Shown: positions 45,740 through 56,860, counted from the first letter of the stretch. The stretch: 64,000 nucleotides of DNA from Cladochytrium replicatum (GCA_025526935.1 JAHLKD010000074.1:238247-302246); one strand, 5' to 3'. A program made the numbers and translations. Notes: generated by a model from the letters alone, not told the origin.

Positions 45740-47032
45740 CTCTAGCTCACTCTCTTTCCACCACTCGAGCACCCCTCCTTTCTTTCCAGCTCGCATTGTC
45801 CATCGCAATCTCGCTCCATGCCAACTCAAGCCTGCTCGATTTCCACCAATCGAGTACCGCGACGTGAAGTTTCGTGCTCGCGCTGTCCATCGCCTAAACG
45901 ATACGGTCGTGCAATGTTTTCGTCCATTTCATTTCTAACCCACTCAACGCTCACCATTCGAGAACGCGGAGGTGGCCGTTTGCGCTCGCAGGATCCAATG
46001 CGTGCTCGGACCATTTCATCTCAAGACCACTGGATTTCCACCGCCGAGGACATCGACCTGACCATTCTCGCTTGCCATCGATGTACTCGAGTGGTGGAAA
46101 TCGAATGGGCTTAATCAAGTGTGATCGGGGTCCGCCTTGAACAACGCCAGTGAAAACGGACATCTCCATGTTCTGAACTAGTGGAAAACGAATGTGGGCG
46201 AGCTGAATAACTTTCCCAACGACAAGCTGCCCAGAACGGTCAAGTGGACGAAAGAGCGATGGAGAGTCCGTTCCGGCTCGCTTTTGTCCATTGCCACTTC
46301 TGTCTACTTCAGTTCCAGTCTGCTGACCTTTCACAAATTGAGGACGTCGATTTGAGCACCCTGCGCTTGCGTCGTCCATCGCCAATCTGGAATACCTCAA
46401 TTCCGAACTACTCGATCTCCACCATTCAAGATCATCCACATACCCCATTCTACCGCAATGTCGATCGCGTAAGTCTGCACGAGCGGCAACCTACTCGATC
46501 TCTACCATTCTAGGACATGAATGTGCTGGTTCTTTACTCGCCCCGTCCAGTGCCAAACTGTCCCATTTAATACTAAGCTGCTGAACCACCAGTCAAACGT
46601 CAAAGTGTCGGCTTTCACTCGCCCATTGTATCGCCTGCAGCGAATATCGCATTCTGGAACTGCTCGATTTCAGCCACTCAAGAATATTATGTAGGTATCC
46701 CAACCGGCACGCTGAATCCGCAAGTGTGTGCAGAGATATTGAGATCTGGGCCGCTACATTTCCACCATTCGAGAACGTGCATGTGGTTGTTATATATTGG
46801 ACCGTCGATGGCGTCGTGAGTTTACGTTGGCTGCGGGTAAACTTCGAGGCAATATTCCACCACTCCACGCTCGCTTCCATGATCCATTGAGCAACTTCGC
46901 GGCAACATGCTTCTGAACGGAGTGTCTGCGTAAATACGTTGCGGCTCTGAACGCAGTTTGCTTTTCATTGGCCCACTCAGCCAAAAGCTCGAGAATCTCT
47001 TCGACCGGTTCGATTGGAATTTGAGCGGACAT
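45740..47032 (-). pseudogene. ankyrin-repeat (LEWWK type) gene, decayed
   Basis: From ATG 47,032 the minus strand reads MSAQIPIEPVEEILELLAEW, then KQTAFRAATYLRRHSVQKHV, a helical head, followed by degenerate repeats of ~30 residues with the core LEWWK(S)SG(L)E(M/L)(R/K)YS and A(M/L)D.AS..GH. Copies are visible near 46,760, 46,665, 46,500, 46,420, 46,040, 45,955, 45,845 and 45,760. Frames shift and stop repeatedly, so it is a pseudogene. Such tandem ankyrin-type families are expanded in some zoosporic fungi and oomycetes (recollection, not checked). At the DNA level the core looks like a repeated CCACCATTCGAGAACG. Confidence 0.6.
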
Positions 47033-47589
47033 TCTAAAAATTTTTTTGCTCCACGAACGAACGGCCAGCACACCAGAGAGCATTAATGAGAACCTGGGTT
47101 AAAGGGGGAGAGCTATGGCTTACAAGCAGAGAAAAGCAATGGCAGCATGAGAGAGGCCAGTGAAAGACGTGGGGCTGTAATATTCCAAATGACACTTCGC
47201 TCCCGAAGGTCGATTAGAGACAATCTCACGCTGTTTGAGAATTCTGAGCGAACTGGGGAAATTTTGGTGCATGCAGATGTGTGCTTCTTCTCGAGGGAAC
47301 ACGGATTCTTGGACGGCATGTATCTACGATCAAAGAAAGTTTACTGCCACAGCTATTCTAGTCTGACTAGGTTCTTGTTGATTGTATCAGGGCTTGTAAC
47401 GGAGATCAGTGCACGAACATTCTACACATATAATAGTACATTTAGACATACACAAATCAAACATTTGAAGGGAGTGGAATTCATCCTTGGAAAAGTTATG
47501 TCTGAGTCAAAAAGAGTGGAACGAGTGCAGTGTTTGGCTTGGATGCTCTTGGATAAGGAGCACCATGGTAACGAAATTCCGGGATATCA

Positions 47590-49385
47590 CGGTTCGTTGC
47601 TGTACTCCGGAGGTGTAGCATCAGCACTCGAAGAATTCAAGTTTGTGTCAGCTTCAGCGGAAAGTGCAGATACGCTCATGTTTGGATTGGTATCGCCCTC
47701 CGCCGGCAAAGTAGCATTTGGAGACGGCGGGTCAAATAGACTCGAGGAGTATTTTTGTGAAAACCCTGCGACGGATATAGCAACATCCTTTGTGACGGGA
47801 ATAGGTCGGATTGCCACCGGAATGATGGAAAGATGCAGAAAGTGACGAATGCAGATAGTTGAAAACACGCCAGTTGGATTGAAATTCGGACGCGTGGATC
47901 TGTTCTGTTCATCGCCAACGGAAGTCTGGATGAAGAATGAGATCCTGTTTGCTCGACCCACGCTGGCGAGTTCAGCATGTCCGATTTACTAATGTCCACG
48001 ACGTTCTGAGAGCGGACAACGGTACTGCGGCCGTCATCCATCGCCCAATTTTTGGTATCGTTGGCTCGGGAGAGCTCGAGGATGGACACCGTGAATTTCT
48101 GAATCTTCTTTGCAACTTGACGCACATTTCTTCCTGATGCGGGCCGGAAACGAAACTGTAGATGGTATTCGCGTTCAGGAACGAGAAGAGGAGGAAAGTC
48201 CAAATCGACCAGCTGCCAGTGGTGATAGTTAGTGAGATCATTCCAAGAATGAGAGTAATGATCAGTCTCACCAGATCACCAACTTCTATGGAGACAGTGG
48301 ATCGATTCTCAATCATCCAGACATGGGGATAGTGGAAATGAGGCCAGGTCAGCAAAGCGGTATAATTGTAAGTAGCATCCTTTGCGAACTTTTCCCCGAA
48401 TTGTTGAAGGTAGGCAGATTGGCCTTTCCCAGCATGAACCGATATATTTGAAATGAAAACTTGAAGCTCGACCTTGACTTGAAAGGAGGAGCCAGCAACG
48501 ATGGTGGGTATAATCTTCAGGGCTTGCTGTGCTGGAATCTTCAGCGAAAATTGAAATTGGTGGCCCTCGTCGTTGTAAGAACGACAGTAGGGCGAACGTC
48601 TGTCTGTTGGCTGGTTGATCCCGGCAGTAACGATTTGCTTGTGCGGAACAGGATCATGTTGGCCAGATTGTAAACATTGAAAAAATCCAGTTCGCAAATG
48701 AGAGTGCACGTTGCTGTTGTAAACTTTGCAAGTGCTTCAGAAGGAGTTGAACAAATAAGCGTACGGTTATACCGCCACAGCATCAAAATCTCTCGAAGCT
48801 CTTTTGACGCGGAATGCGCCGGTGATTTCTATATCATCAAGACCTTGGAAAGACTCCGGTCAATCTTTAGCCCATGAGGTTATCTATAAACTGTACCTGG
48901 TCTCCCAGCAATGCTGTGGTGAAAGTCATCTATGAGGAGCGGGTCGACTTTCTTGAATGGGAGCTTTGCTTGTGCCATTCGTCGTGAGGTTCAGCCGTTC
49001 AGGGACCGTAGGTGGACAGGAGACATCAAATTTTTGTGCTCAGCAAAGCTAGAAATATCGAACTTTTGCCAAATGTAACTAGGGAACTGGCAGTAATTTT
49101 CGATGGTTGGGTCGGATAAAGTTGTGGAATTTTCATGAGGTCCACTAAACAGAATAGGTAACAACGTCCCTGTGTCTCTACGTCACTTCGACATGCTAGA
49201 TCTTCTCTTGTCAAAGATGGACCAGTCGTACTCCTAAAGTTCGCAGTTGAGGACTCGTTCTGGACTCCGCTATCAATCGCGATGTCAAGTTTTCTCATCT
49301 TGATCGTGGAGCTTCCATCGACAATTAGTGTGGTTGAGAATCTGTGGACGACTCTGAGTGAGGTCATTTTGTTCGGGTCACTCAA
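47590..49385 (-). CDS. unrecognised multi-exon protein
   Basis: From ATG 49,385 (MSDPNKMTSLRVVHRFSTT) protein-like pieces follow on the minus strand: PFKKVDPLLIDDFHHSIAG (~48,960), DDIEITGAFRVKRASRDFDA (~48,820), FQFSLKIPAQQALKIIPTIV (~48,530), PHFHYPHVWMIENRSTVSIE (~48,310), then, after a GTGAGA donor, LVDLDFPPLLVPEREYHLQF (~48,200) and FTVSILELSRANDTKNW (~48,080). The alternating beta-strand character suggests a beta-sandwich protein; I cannot name it. Exon borders were not all fixed. A 232-codon frame on the other strand (47,147-47,845) overlaps its 3' part. Confidence 0.42.
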
Positions 49386-49485
49386 AAATGTTTTCGTTGC
49401 ACCGCAATATAATTAATTAAGTACGCATCCGAACGATAGTGTTTTCATTAACGGTTATGGTCCTCCACATAACATTCTCTCTTCT

Positions 49486-49576
49486 GAAACTAAATTCTGG
49501 TGGGAGTTGTTGAGAGAAAAAATGCGTCAGCTTTGATTGTGAAACTGAATTCTGGTTGGAGTTGTTGAGAGAAATA
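49486..49576. repeat. 55-bp tandem duplication
   Basis: GAAACTRAATTCTGGT(T/G)GGAGTTGTTGAGAGAAA occurs at 49,486 and 49,541. It lies in a ~470-bp gap (49,386-49,857) that holds no supported gene. Confidence 0.8.
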
Positions 49577-49857
49577 ACCACGTCGAGCAGATAACAGATT
49601 TCCTTTGCTTTTGTCATGGCTGCGATGATGTCCGCAAAAGAAATGAGATCACTCAGCTTAAGGCATGACGAGCGGTGTGCGAGGTGGTCCTTCGACGAAG
49701 ATCAGTACTTTATTACCATTTTGAGTACTTCTGTTGGAACGGCCAGCATAGTTCTCTGCTTGATGACCAAAACAAAAAGGAAAATCTGGAGATCATTCAT
49801 GTCACACAAGTACTTTTGAACATAATCACTAATATGAGAAGAAGATTATACTAAAGC

Positions 49858-50477
49858 TTAAAGCCCAAATACTGCTCGAATTCCAGAGTACGTGTTGAAA
49901 ATCGCCAGTGCAACAATTGGAAGTGTTGATCCTAGGACTCCAAACGCCCTCAGCAGCCCAACAGCGCGAGTGGTCCGAAGTGCAGCAGCATGGAGCAGCC
50001 GAGCGATGCAGAATGTTGCCAGAGCGACGTAGACCAGGATCGGCGAAGCGCTGTTCAACTCAGCGATCGCGGCGAAGAGCAAGATCATCGGCGCAGCTTC
50101 GATAAAATTGCCGTGTGCACGGACGGCACGAGTGAGCTCCCAGTACTTGGATCCGAAGGGCGTGGCTAGAATGTCATGATTAACGAAGTGAAATAAACGC
50201 CGACGGCAAACCCACTGATTTCTTTGCTGTCGACGTTGGCAAAATTGTTGGCGTGGAGGGATTGGATCGCTTCGATCAGGATCTCACGGGTGCCGTCGCC
50301 GAGACTGACTGCCATGAGCCGTCGATGAGTGCTCACTTGAAACTGAAGGAGAATCTGCAGAATGGAGTTTTGAGATTTATAGAGGTGAGACTAGCATTGT
50401 TGATCGAGCGGTCATACTGCATAGATGCCGATGAAACCACTGTAGAGAGCGGTGATGGGAATGGCGAATGATGACAT
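49858..50477 (-). CDS. MAPEG-domain protein, copy 1
   Basis: Membrane-associated protein of the MAPEG superfamily (glutathione/eicosanoid metabolism type). Three exons, 50477-50418, 50354-50216, 50165-49858, give 168 residues. The signature RAHGNFIEAAP sits between helices 1 and 2 (family: R.HGN..E..P, in the glutathione site), and ARLLHAAAL marks helix 3. Helix 1 is ITALYSGFIGIYAILLQFQV and helix 4 IVALAIFNTYSGIRAV. Many fungal members are annotated only as YecN-like; the substrate cannot be inferred. The downstream tandem paralogue has identical exon 2 and 3 lengths. Confidence 0.88.
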
Positions 50478-50632
50478 GGTGGTGGACTTTGGGCCAAATA
50501 GATGTGGGGTTTATAAATTGGTCAAAAATTTCACCGCACTGACGTTCAGAGGTAAATGCGGGTAAGTGGCCGGAATCATTTAATGACAAGATTGCAGTTC
50601 ACAACACAATCCACCCCGTTCCACCTAATGAT

Positions 50633-51244
50633 CTAGAGTCCAAAGATGGTGCGGGCACCGGAATACACCCCGTAAATGGCCAGAGCCAGAATTGGGACCG
50701 CCCCGCTTGAAGCACCAAGCGGCCTCAATACGCTGTACGCTCGCTTCGTCTTGAGTGCTGCCATATGAAGCAATCTTGATATGCCGAACGTTGCAAGGGA
50801 AGCATGGACTAGAAACAGAGGTGCGCCGTTGAGCTCTGCGAGACCAGCGAGGATTATCACGAGCGGCGCTGATTCGATAAAGTTGCCGTGGATACGGACG
50901 GCGCGGGTGAGCTCCCAATACTTTGATTCGAACGGTGTAGCTGGAAAAATAGATTTGAGAGACAGCATGGGGAAAGTGCCGATAACTTAACTGATCTCCT
51001 TGCTATTGATGTTGGCAAAGTTGTTCTCATGGAGAGAGTGGAGACCCTCGATGATGGTTTCTCTGGTGCCATCGCCAAGGCTCACATGGATGCGACGTCG
51101 GACGAGGATGCAACTGGTTTGAAGGTAGAGCTAAAGAGACTTTTCGTTAGCAGCCATTCCACGATCCTTTAGGAATGCTCTCTTACACCATAGATCGCTA
51201 GGATGCCACCGTAGAGAGGTGATTGGTACGTTGATCCCCGACAT
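50633..51244 (-). CDS. MAPEG-domain protein, copy 2, frameshifted first exon
   Basis: Paralogue of the gene at 49,858-50,477, same strand, 155 bp away. Exons 51244-51187, 51130-50992 and 50940-50633 match copy 1 in structure: exons 2 and 3 have the same lengths (139 and 308 nt). Signature RIHGNFIESAP and SRLLHMAAL are intact. Exon 1 is 58 nt against 60 in copy 1: two bases are missing in the CT run near 51,217 (copy 1 TALYSGFIGIY; here the frame is lost after PITS). Unless another start or splice is used, the protein cannot be made. It is either a recent pseudogene or a sequence error. Confidence 0.78.
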
Positions 51245-51417
51245 TCGAGTCGAGATTGCAGTGATGATCGGCGGCTTAAAGACCCCCAACAAAGATTCTC
51301 CGCACCACCCAAGCTTGTTATAAAAACTGATAATTGCACAATCACAATGTATCATCAAAATCAAAATCAATAGGTTAGAAAACCCAAAAACGGGAATAGC
51401 AGATACATCAAGATTTC

Positions 51418-52523
51418 TCAAAACGACCGAGCGCTCAGCTGAGTGACCGCATCCTTGGGTAATCGTCCGATCATGCTCGCCATCGGCCACACCAACTTGC
51501 CAGCTTTAAAGAAGAATCCGGCAAACAAAACACCAACGATTAACCAAACCGGGAAGAAAGCACACCAGAATACAATAAAATAAACAAGCGACTTGATAAA
51601 TCTTTGGATATTGAAGTAGCGAGTGATTCGCCGAGTGGTTTCGGAATACGCGGTGAGTTTCATAGACTTCATCGAGATATCTTCGACAGCCGGGGTTGGG
51701 CCTGGACCGGTCACGCGCGAGCCGTCAAGTCTGAGCTCGTTGACGTAGTCCCGGAGGCGAGAGGTGTAAACGATAGGAGGGGGAACGTAGGGTCGCAGGA
51801 CATCTTTGGTGGGGAACATTGTACTGCAAATAAGAGTTTCATCAAAATGTCGTCGGAGAAAAGCAATGCGAGGGCGCTAACGTTGTGTAAATAATTTCTA
51901 CGTTTGCAATCACTCTCCATGTGATTGCAAAGGCGAAGTTGATCGGAATTCCCACAAGTGGAACGATCATCAGCACACGGGACACGATGAAAGTCGCCAG
52001 AACGTATGCGAATGTGATTATGCCCCAAGCCAAGTCCAGACCAGAGGCCTAACCAAGAGATCCGTAAGAAAATCAAAGGGCATGTACGATGATAAAATGC
52101 ACGTACAACGCATATGATGCCCAACCAAACTGATGGATTCTTGTACACCTCGCTCTTATCCTCTGGCCTTATCATGGTCAAACCACTTGGAACACGGACG
52201 AGGTCACCGATAATCTCTTCGTATGCCGGTTGTGCAGCGGCCAGGATATTCGGTATTTCTATGGCAGTTTGGTGCGCGGTTGTTTGATATGCTCGCTCTG
52301 GTAGTTCGGGAACGCGGTCCGGAACTGGGAGTCCTGGATTGTTAACTTTGGTAGAGTCTTCATATGAGGGAGGGGCGTCTTCTGTGGGAAGGGGAGGGAC
52401 AGGCGGATTTGACGACGATGCTGCGGCTATCGATGACGAGGGTTGAGTCGATGCCTCAATCGAGACTGTCGAAAGAGCGAATTGCTGCTTCTCAATGGCT
52501 TCTCTGTAAGGTCCCGGTTGCAT
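51418..52523 (-). CDS. multi-pass membrane protein with PPxY motif
   Basis: Three exons, 52523-52107, 52048-51882, 51823-51418, give 329 residues. The first ~100 residues are polar and Pro/Ser-rich with DAPPSYED, a PPxY site that binds WW domains of Nedd4/Rsp5 ubiquitin ligases. Hydrophobic segments follow: one at the exon 1/2 junction (WLGIICV..), IITFAYVLATFIVSRVLMIV, VGIPINFAFAIT, and near the end LVYFIVFWCAFFPVWLIVGV with LFAGFFF. Between them is a soluble loop (YTSRLRDYVNELRLDG). I do not recognise the family. Ubiquitin-dependent sorting is an inference from PPxY alone. Confidence 0.72.
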
Positions 52524-52629
52524 TGCTCGACTTGCTGTGCTTGTGTTCCACCAATGCCTTTCACCTATTCAAACAAATTTTGAAGCAACTATTTTTATTA
52601 TTTTATTACGGTCGTCGATCTGGGTAGGT

Positions 52630-53706
52630 TCACAGTTTGGCCTTGATCCCGTCGTTTTCGGGGATGTACAGCACCATTTCGTACTCCTATAGCACAACAG
52701 TCAATGTCACGAATAATAAAATTCCAAACTCGATCGATGCCTTTTGCTTGAAGCCGCATTTTTCGTAGAAAGGGATGTTCTTGTCGCTGCAGTCCACTAC
52801 GTTTTCAAAATCATAAGGTTAAGGATCACAAATGTCGGGCCTCCCGCTCTCCTTACAAATAACTAGACAAGTCAAAACTCAGTTTAAGTGGCAAATTCAA
52901 TTGTTTCCAACAGTACTTTTGTAGCAACCAGTCATCTTTCCGATGTATTTAAGCGTCTCGATGACCCTGACGAAGAATTCAAAATCTCCATAGAAACCGC
53001 TCCCGAGGTACGCTTACAACTTCCCGAGGTTGAGACCACGATAATCCTTGTGCGTGACAATGTCTTTCATTGAAAATATTGTCAGCTGCATGAATTGGGG
53101 AATACTGTGGTATTTGTACCTTCGATATGGCCAACCTATAAAAAACGACGGCACCAAATCAGCAACGATGTGCAGGAATGACAACGAAACACACGTCTCA
53201 AAATACATACCAACCCGTTGTTGTGAACAAACTTCCTCTCCACCAAAATGGTGCCTGCCCCGGCAATCTTGCTCTTCTTTGTATCTTCAATGACAATTAT
53301 GAAGCTGCACAGCAGATCAAGAAATTGCGATGGTCTCAGAGATATTTGCGGTGGTCAGCACCAAGTAGGCTCAACTCACTATTCATGGTTGTGGGCCTTA
53401 AGGTAAGAGTAACGTTCTGGAAGGAAAATGGCATCAGCAACAACAATCCACAATCCCCATGTGGCATCTTTTCGTACCGATGAATTGGCCTTTCGAAAGC
53501 GCCCCAACAGTGGTCAGCATCTCGAGTGCTTCCAGGAATCCTTCATAAACGGGTGGTGTTCAGTACTGCAGGTGAAGATCGCCGCTTCGAATCGGTCCTC
53601 TACCCTTCTCATAGTCATCAGCACCAAGAGGCCTCACGACGAATCCATCGGGAAGAGATTTCTGGACTTCCTGGGAAATGTAGACGGGATCGAAGAGAGC
53701 GGCCAT
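52630..53706 (-). CDS. GNA1: glucosamine 6-phosphate N-acetyltransferase
   Basis: GNAT-fold enzyme that acetylates glucosamine 6-phosphate with acetyl-CoA, on the way to UDP-GlcNAc, chitin and N-glycans. Nine exons close in frame to 173 residues (yeast 159, human 184): 53706-53604, 53540-53478, 53416-53380, 53304-53211, 53135-53120, 53063-53018, 52966-52917, 52796-52741, 52686-52630. Signatures: FLEALEMLTTVG, IIVIEDTKKSKIAGAGTILV, GHIEDIVTHKDYRGLNLGK (CoA-binding loop), KYIGKMTGCYK, DCSDKNIPFYEKCGF and EYEMVLY. Exon 5 is only 16 nt. The last intron is GC-AG (donor AAG/GCATCG). Single likely housekeeping copy; no damage seen. Confidence 0.93.
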
Positions 53707-54102
53707 AGATTTTGGAGACAGATCGACGTGGAGACGCGCCGAGACAAGCGAACACCTTTGGGTTTTGTATCCAGTTTTAGTTTTTAGCAAGAATATGAAT
53801 CGCATAAGAATAATGTGTTACACAGGGTCGATCGTTGAAATGCCTTAATTGCTAATCCTAATTTTCTAATTTCTCAGTTTTGTGTGTGCCATAATTGGAA
53901 AATCGACACCTGGCCACTTGCAGCTGAGCGACACAGCTCGTTGCTTCCAAAGCTTTGCACGGTCTTTTAATATACCGTTGGACGAGAGAATCTTCGTCGC
54001 ACAGACATTTTGGTTTCATTTCCTGCTGGTTTCGAAACCTACGCGAGACTTTGAGACTCGGTGTTCCCGCAGCCTCACTCACCGCAACACATTCTCGGCA
54101 AG

Positions 54103-55498
54103 ATGGCCGACATATCCATGGCGGTACGTTGCGCTCAAACCTGGACTCCATTCGCCTCTTTGCGGGACTGATCATTGACGTGACGTTGATGACGGGTGGA
54201 TGGTGTTTGTATTGAATCTCGACCCGACGCAATGTTCTCAAGCATTCGCTTGGCTCTCTGTCTCACGCCGCGCTCCAATGCCAATGCTCATCCGTTTACT
54301 TTTTATTCCAGCGCGTGGCGAGCAACACCGGTATTGATTTGGGGAAGAAGGACATTTGCACCATCTGCAACAAAACCGTGTACCCTATGGACCGACTCAA
54401 TGCGGACGATAAGGTTGGGCAAAGGGGTATAGATTTTTTCGGGGTGTTTATGCATGATGCGACGACGGTGGCTGTTGGATATGATGGCTCACATTCCCAA
54501 ATGACGATTTAGATCTTTCACAAGACTTGTCTCCGCTGTGGACATTGCAAGAAAGTTCTGTCGGTATGTTGGGGAGTGCATGCGGTGGTAGGACGGAGCG
54601 GTTGGACTGATATTCTATTTTACGAATGCAGCTTGGAAACTATGCGGCTCTCAACGGTCAGTGGGGGGTCAGATATCGGTCTTGAATGATTCATGTGCTG
54701 AAATCTATTCCTCAGGTGTATTTTACTGCAAACCCCACTTTAAGGTATTGCAAGGACGAAGAAGAACGGATTTGGTCTGATTTTGATACTTGGATGCCCA
54801 GCAACTCTTTGCTTTGAAAGGCAACTACAGCGACGGTTTCAAAGCGACCGAAGCCGCCACTTCCGCATCCGTCTTACCGTCCACTCCCAGCCGCAGTCCC
54901 ACAGGATCCAGCGAGAACATTGTGGACGCAACCAGCACCGATACACCTAACGGCACGAGCAAACCCGCCGGAAACGGAAACTACACCGTCGGTACACCCT
55001 CGCTGCGCAGAGAGCCCAGCTTCTCCCCGTCGCTGCGAAAAGAGGCGAGCATGTTCGGAAACTCGACGACTCCATCTACAGTCACAGTCGCGCCCGCGGA
55101 CATGCCGACGGGTGCGTCGTCGGTTCTTGACCGGTTGGCCGCACTCACTACCCGTGATTCTGACGCGGCGTCAATACGTTCGTTTGATGAGGGTTCGGTC
55201 ACGAGGGGAACGGTGGCAGACAGGTTGAACCGTTTCAAGAAGGCTGAAGATGACGCAAAGGTACTTTTTTTTGTGAACGACGGCGAAAGTTTTGCTGATC
55301 TGAGTGTTTTGGAAGTCCATCACTGATTCGGTGAGGGTTCCGGAAATCGCAAAGAACGAGACGATCGAGGAACTGCAACGCGAGCTTGAGTCGTACAAGG
55401 AACGACTTGCAATGAGCGTGACGCGCATCGAGGCTCTCGAAGCGACGGTAGCCGAGAAGGACGCTATTATTGAGGAACTTCGTGCTCGTCTGGATTAG
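54103..55498 (+). CDS. LIM-domain protein with C-terminal coiled coil
   Basis: Seven exons, 54103-54123, 54312-54413, 54513-54563, 54632-54656, 54716-54744, 54802-55260, 55316-55498, give 289 residues. One LIM domain at about 16-70: CTIC, then FHKTCLRCGHC, then YCKPHF supply the eight zinc ligands. A Ser/Thr/Pro-rich linker of ~150 residues carries two related RREPSFSPSLRKEAS-type sites, then VADRLNRFKKAEDDA, and the last exon encodes a heptad-type coiled coil (EELQRELESYKERLA). LIM plus linker plus coiled coil suggests a cytoskeletal scaffold; this is inference. The gene is intact with small exons through the LIM domain. Confidence 0.88.
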
Positions 55499-55809
55499 CA
55501 CAACCACAACTCAACTTCTTTTTCTTTGCAACAATCGATTTTGTTCTTTTTTGGGGGTGTCATGAGCATTGGCTTCGTTTTACCAAGTTCTATGCTTTTC
55601 ATTAATGGATAGGGGAGATCACAACATACAAAACTCGAGTGTATACTCTCTCGCAAGGCAATTTAGGTTTGTCAAAAGTTCTGCCAAAAACGCCAAAAAA
55701 CATTGCACACATCCCCTAAGATCAATGCCCCCTGCCGCTTCCAGATGAGCTCTGCGAACAAATCGCCAGTCTGGCAGTCCTCCGACACAATGCATTCCAC
55801 CTTCTCTTT
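55499..55809. other. intergenic, no gene supported
   Basis: About 310 bp after the LIM gene. It contains T-rich runs at 55,520-55,560 suited to a transcript end, and no coding signal that I trust. Confidence 0.45.
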
Positions 55810-55955
55810 TTAGACAAGTTCTTCCATTCCACAATTATAAACCTGGTCAAACCTCTCCACGAGACCACGACCGTGACCACCCCCCTCGCAGTTGAGTTGC
55901 AACGAATCGATCACTGCATAAGTGCCCTCGGATTCCAAATGCATCCAGTTCTACG
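55810..55955 (-). pseudogene. C-terminal scrap of a host gene cut by a LINE
   Basis: The minus strand reads ESEGTYAVIDSLQLNCEGGG, then HGRGLVERFDQVYNCGMEEL to a TAA at 55,812-55,810. Its GC-rich codon style resembles host genes, not LINEs. The frame begins abruptly where LINE family A sequence starts (~55,956). It may be the end of a host exon truncated by the insertion. Family not recognised. Confidence 0.3.
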
Positions 55956-56603
55956 AGGGCGACAAACCTGAACTAAAAATAGCATTTGGAAGTTGAACAA
56001 AACGAATAGCAACGTCAGAAACTAACAGCTTAAACAACTCCGCTGGAATATGGTTTGGGCTAGGAGCAGAGTTGTTTGGGGAAGAACGAATAGCACAAAC
56101 AAAGTCACTAACACTAACTGACAAAGAACCATTCAGCGCATGTAGATGAATGTGTTCTGCAGTGGCGGAGGATCGTGCAAACTGAGTCTGGTAAACGGAA
56201 GCAAAGTGATTGCGATAATGAGATAAAGAGGCAGGATCAAACAATAAACCACTTGCAGCTGAATGCTGTTGACGACACCTACGCGCGATGGAAAGAACTT
56301 TGCTAACCTCAGTTAAAGAACTAGGAGAAGAACTAAACATATTGTAGCCAGAAGCCTCTTGAGCTCGCTGAGAAAGAGACCAAGTACGAAAAGCTTTACA
56401 CACTCACACAATAGCCGGTCACACTCCAATCGACAATACTCAACTAAAACAGGATCAGGATCATCACAGGAAGAAACAGCTAAAAAGTGCTTATGAGCAG
56501 CAGGTTCACGCAACAGATGAGCAGCCCAATGGTTGTGGGGAGGAGCAGCAGAGGGTGCCGGCATTGGGAGGAGCAAAAGAAAAAACAGCAGTAACCAGGA
56601 AAT
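55956..56603 (-). mobile_element. LINE family A ORF2 fragment with internal deletion
   Basis: Corresponds to about 22,045-22,990 of the other family A copy (shared IRSSPNNSAP, NHIPAELFK, MFSSSPSSLTEVSKVLS). A block of roughly 275 bp present there (22,587-22,862) is missing here at ~56,498; the break lies in short AGCA microhomology and lacks splice sites. At ~56,600 it changes to family B 3' sequence. Confidence 0.75.
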
Positions 56604-56860
56604 GCATAGCAAAAAACAACACCCAAAGTGCCGTACAAGATGGTCATGGACCAGCACAGAGGCAAGCATCTTGAGCAGAAGGAAAAGCAATATTTTTTTT
56701 AACAATATTATTTATTTTGCACATACAATGCATAACAAAAAACAACACCCAAAGTGCCTTACAAGATGGTCATGGACCAGCACATAGGGAAGCGCACAGC
56801 ATAAGGAAAAACAACAAAGCAAAACAGAGAATGTAAACTCAAACCTGTGGCTACCCATCA
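56604..56860 (-). mobile_element. LINE family B 3' UTR, partly duplicated
   Basis: Minus-strand 3' end of family B: after ORF2 the sequence runs to GCAAAATAAATAATATTG and an A run at about 56,695-56,702, so AATAAA and poly(A) are both present. A 59-bp part of the same UTR (56,729-56,787) is repeated at 56,604-56,662, beyond the poly(A). That indicates two nested or successive insertions. Confidence 0.75.

Noticed and set aside
45740-47032. non-coding satellite repeat
   Set aside because: The repeat core translates on the minus strand to an ankyrin-like motif and is preceded by an intact helical start, so a decayed protein gene explains it better.
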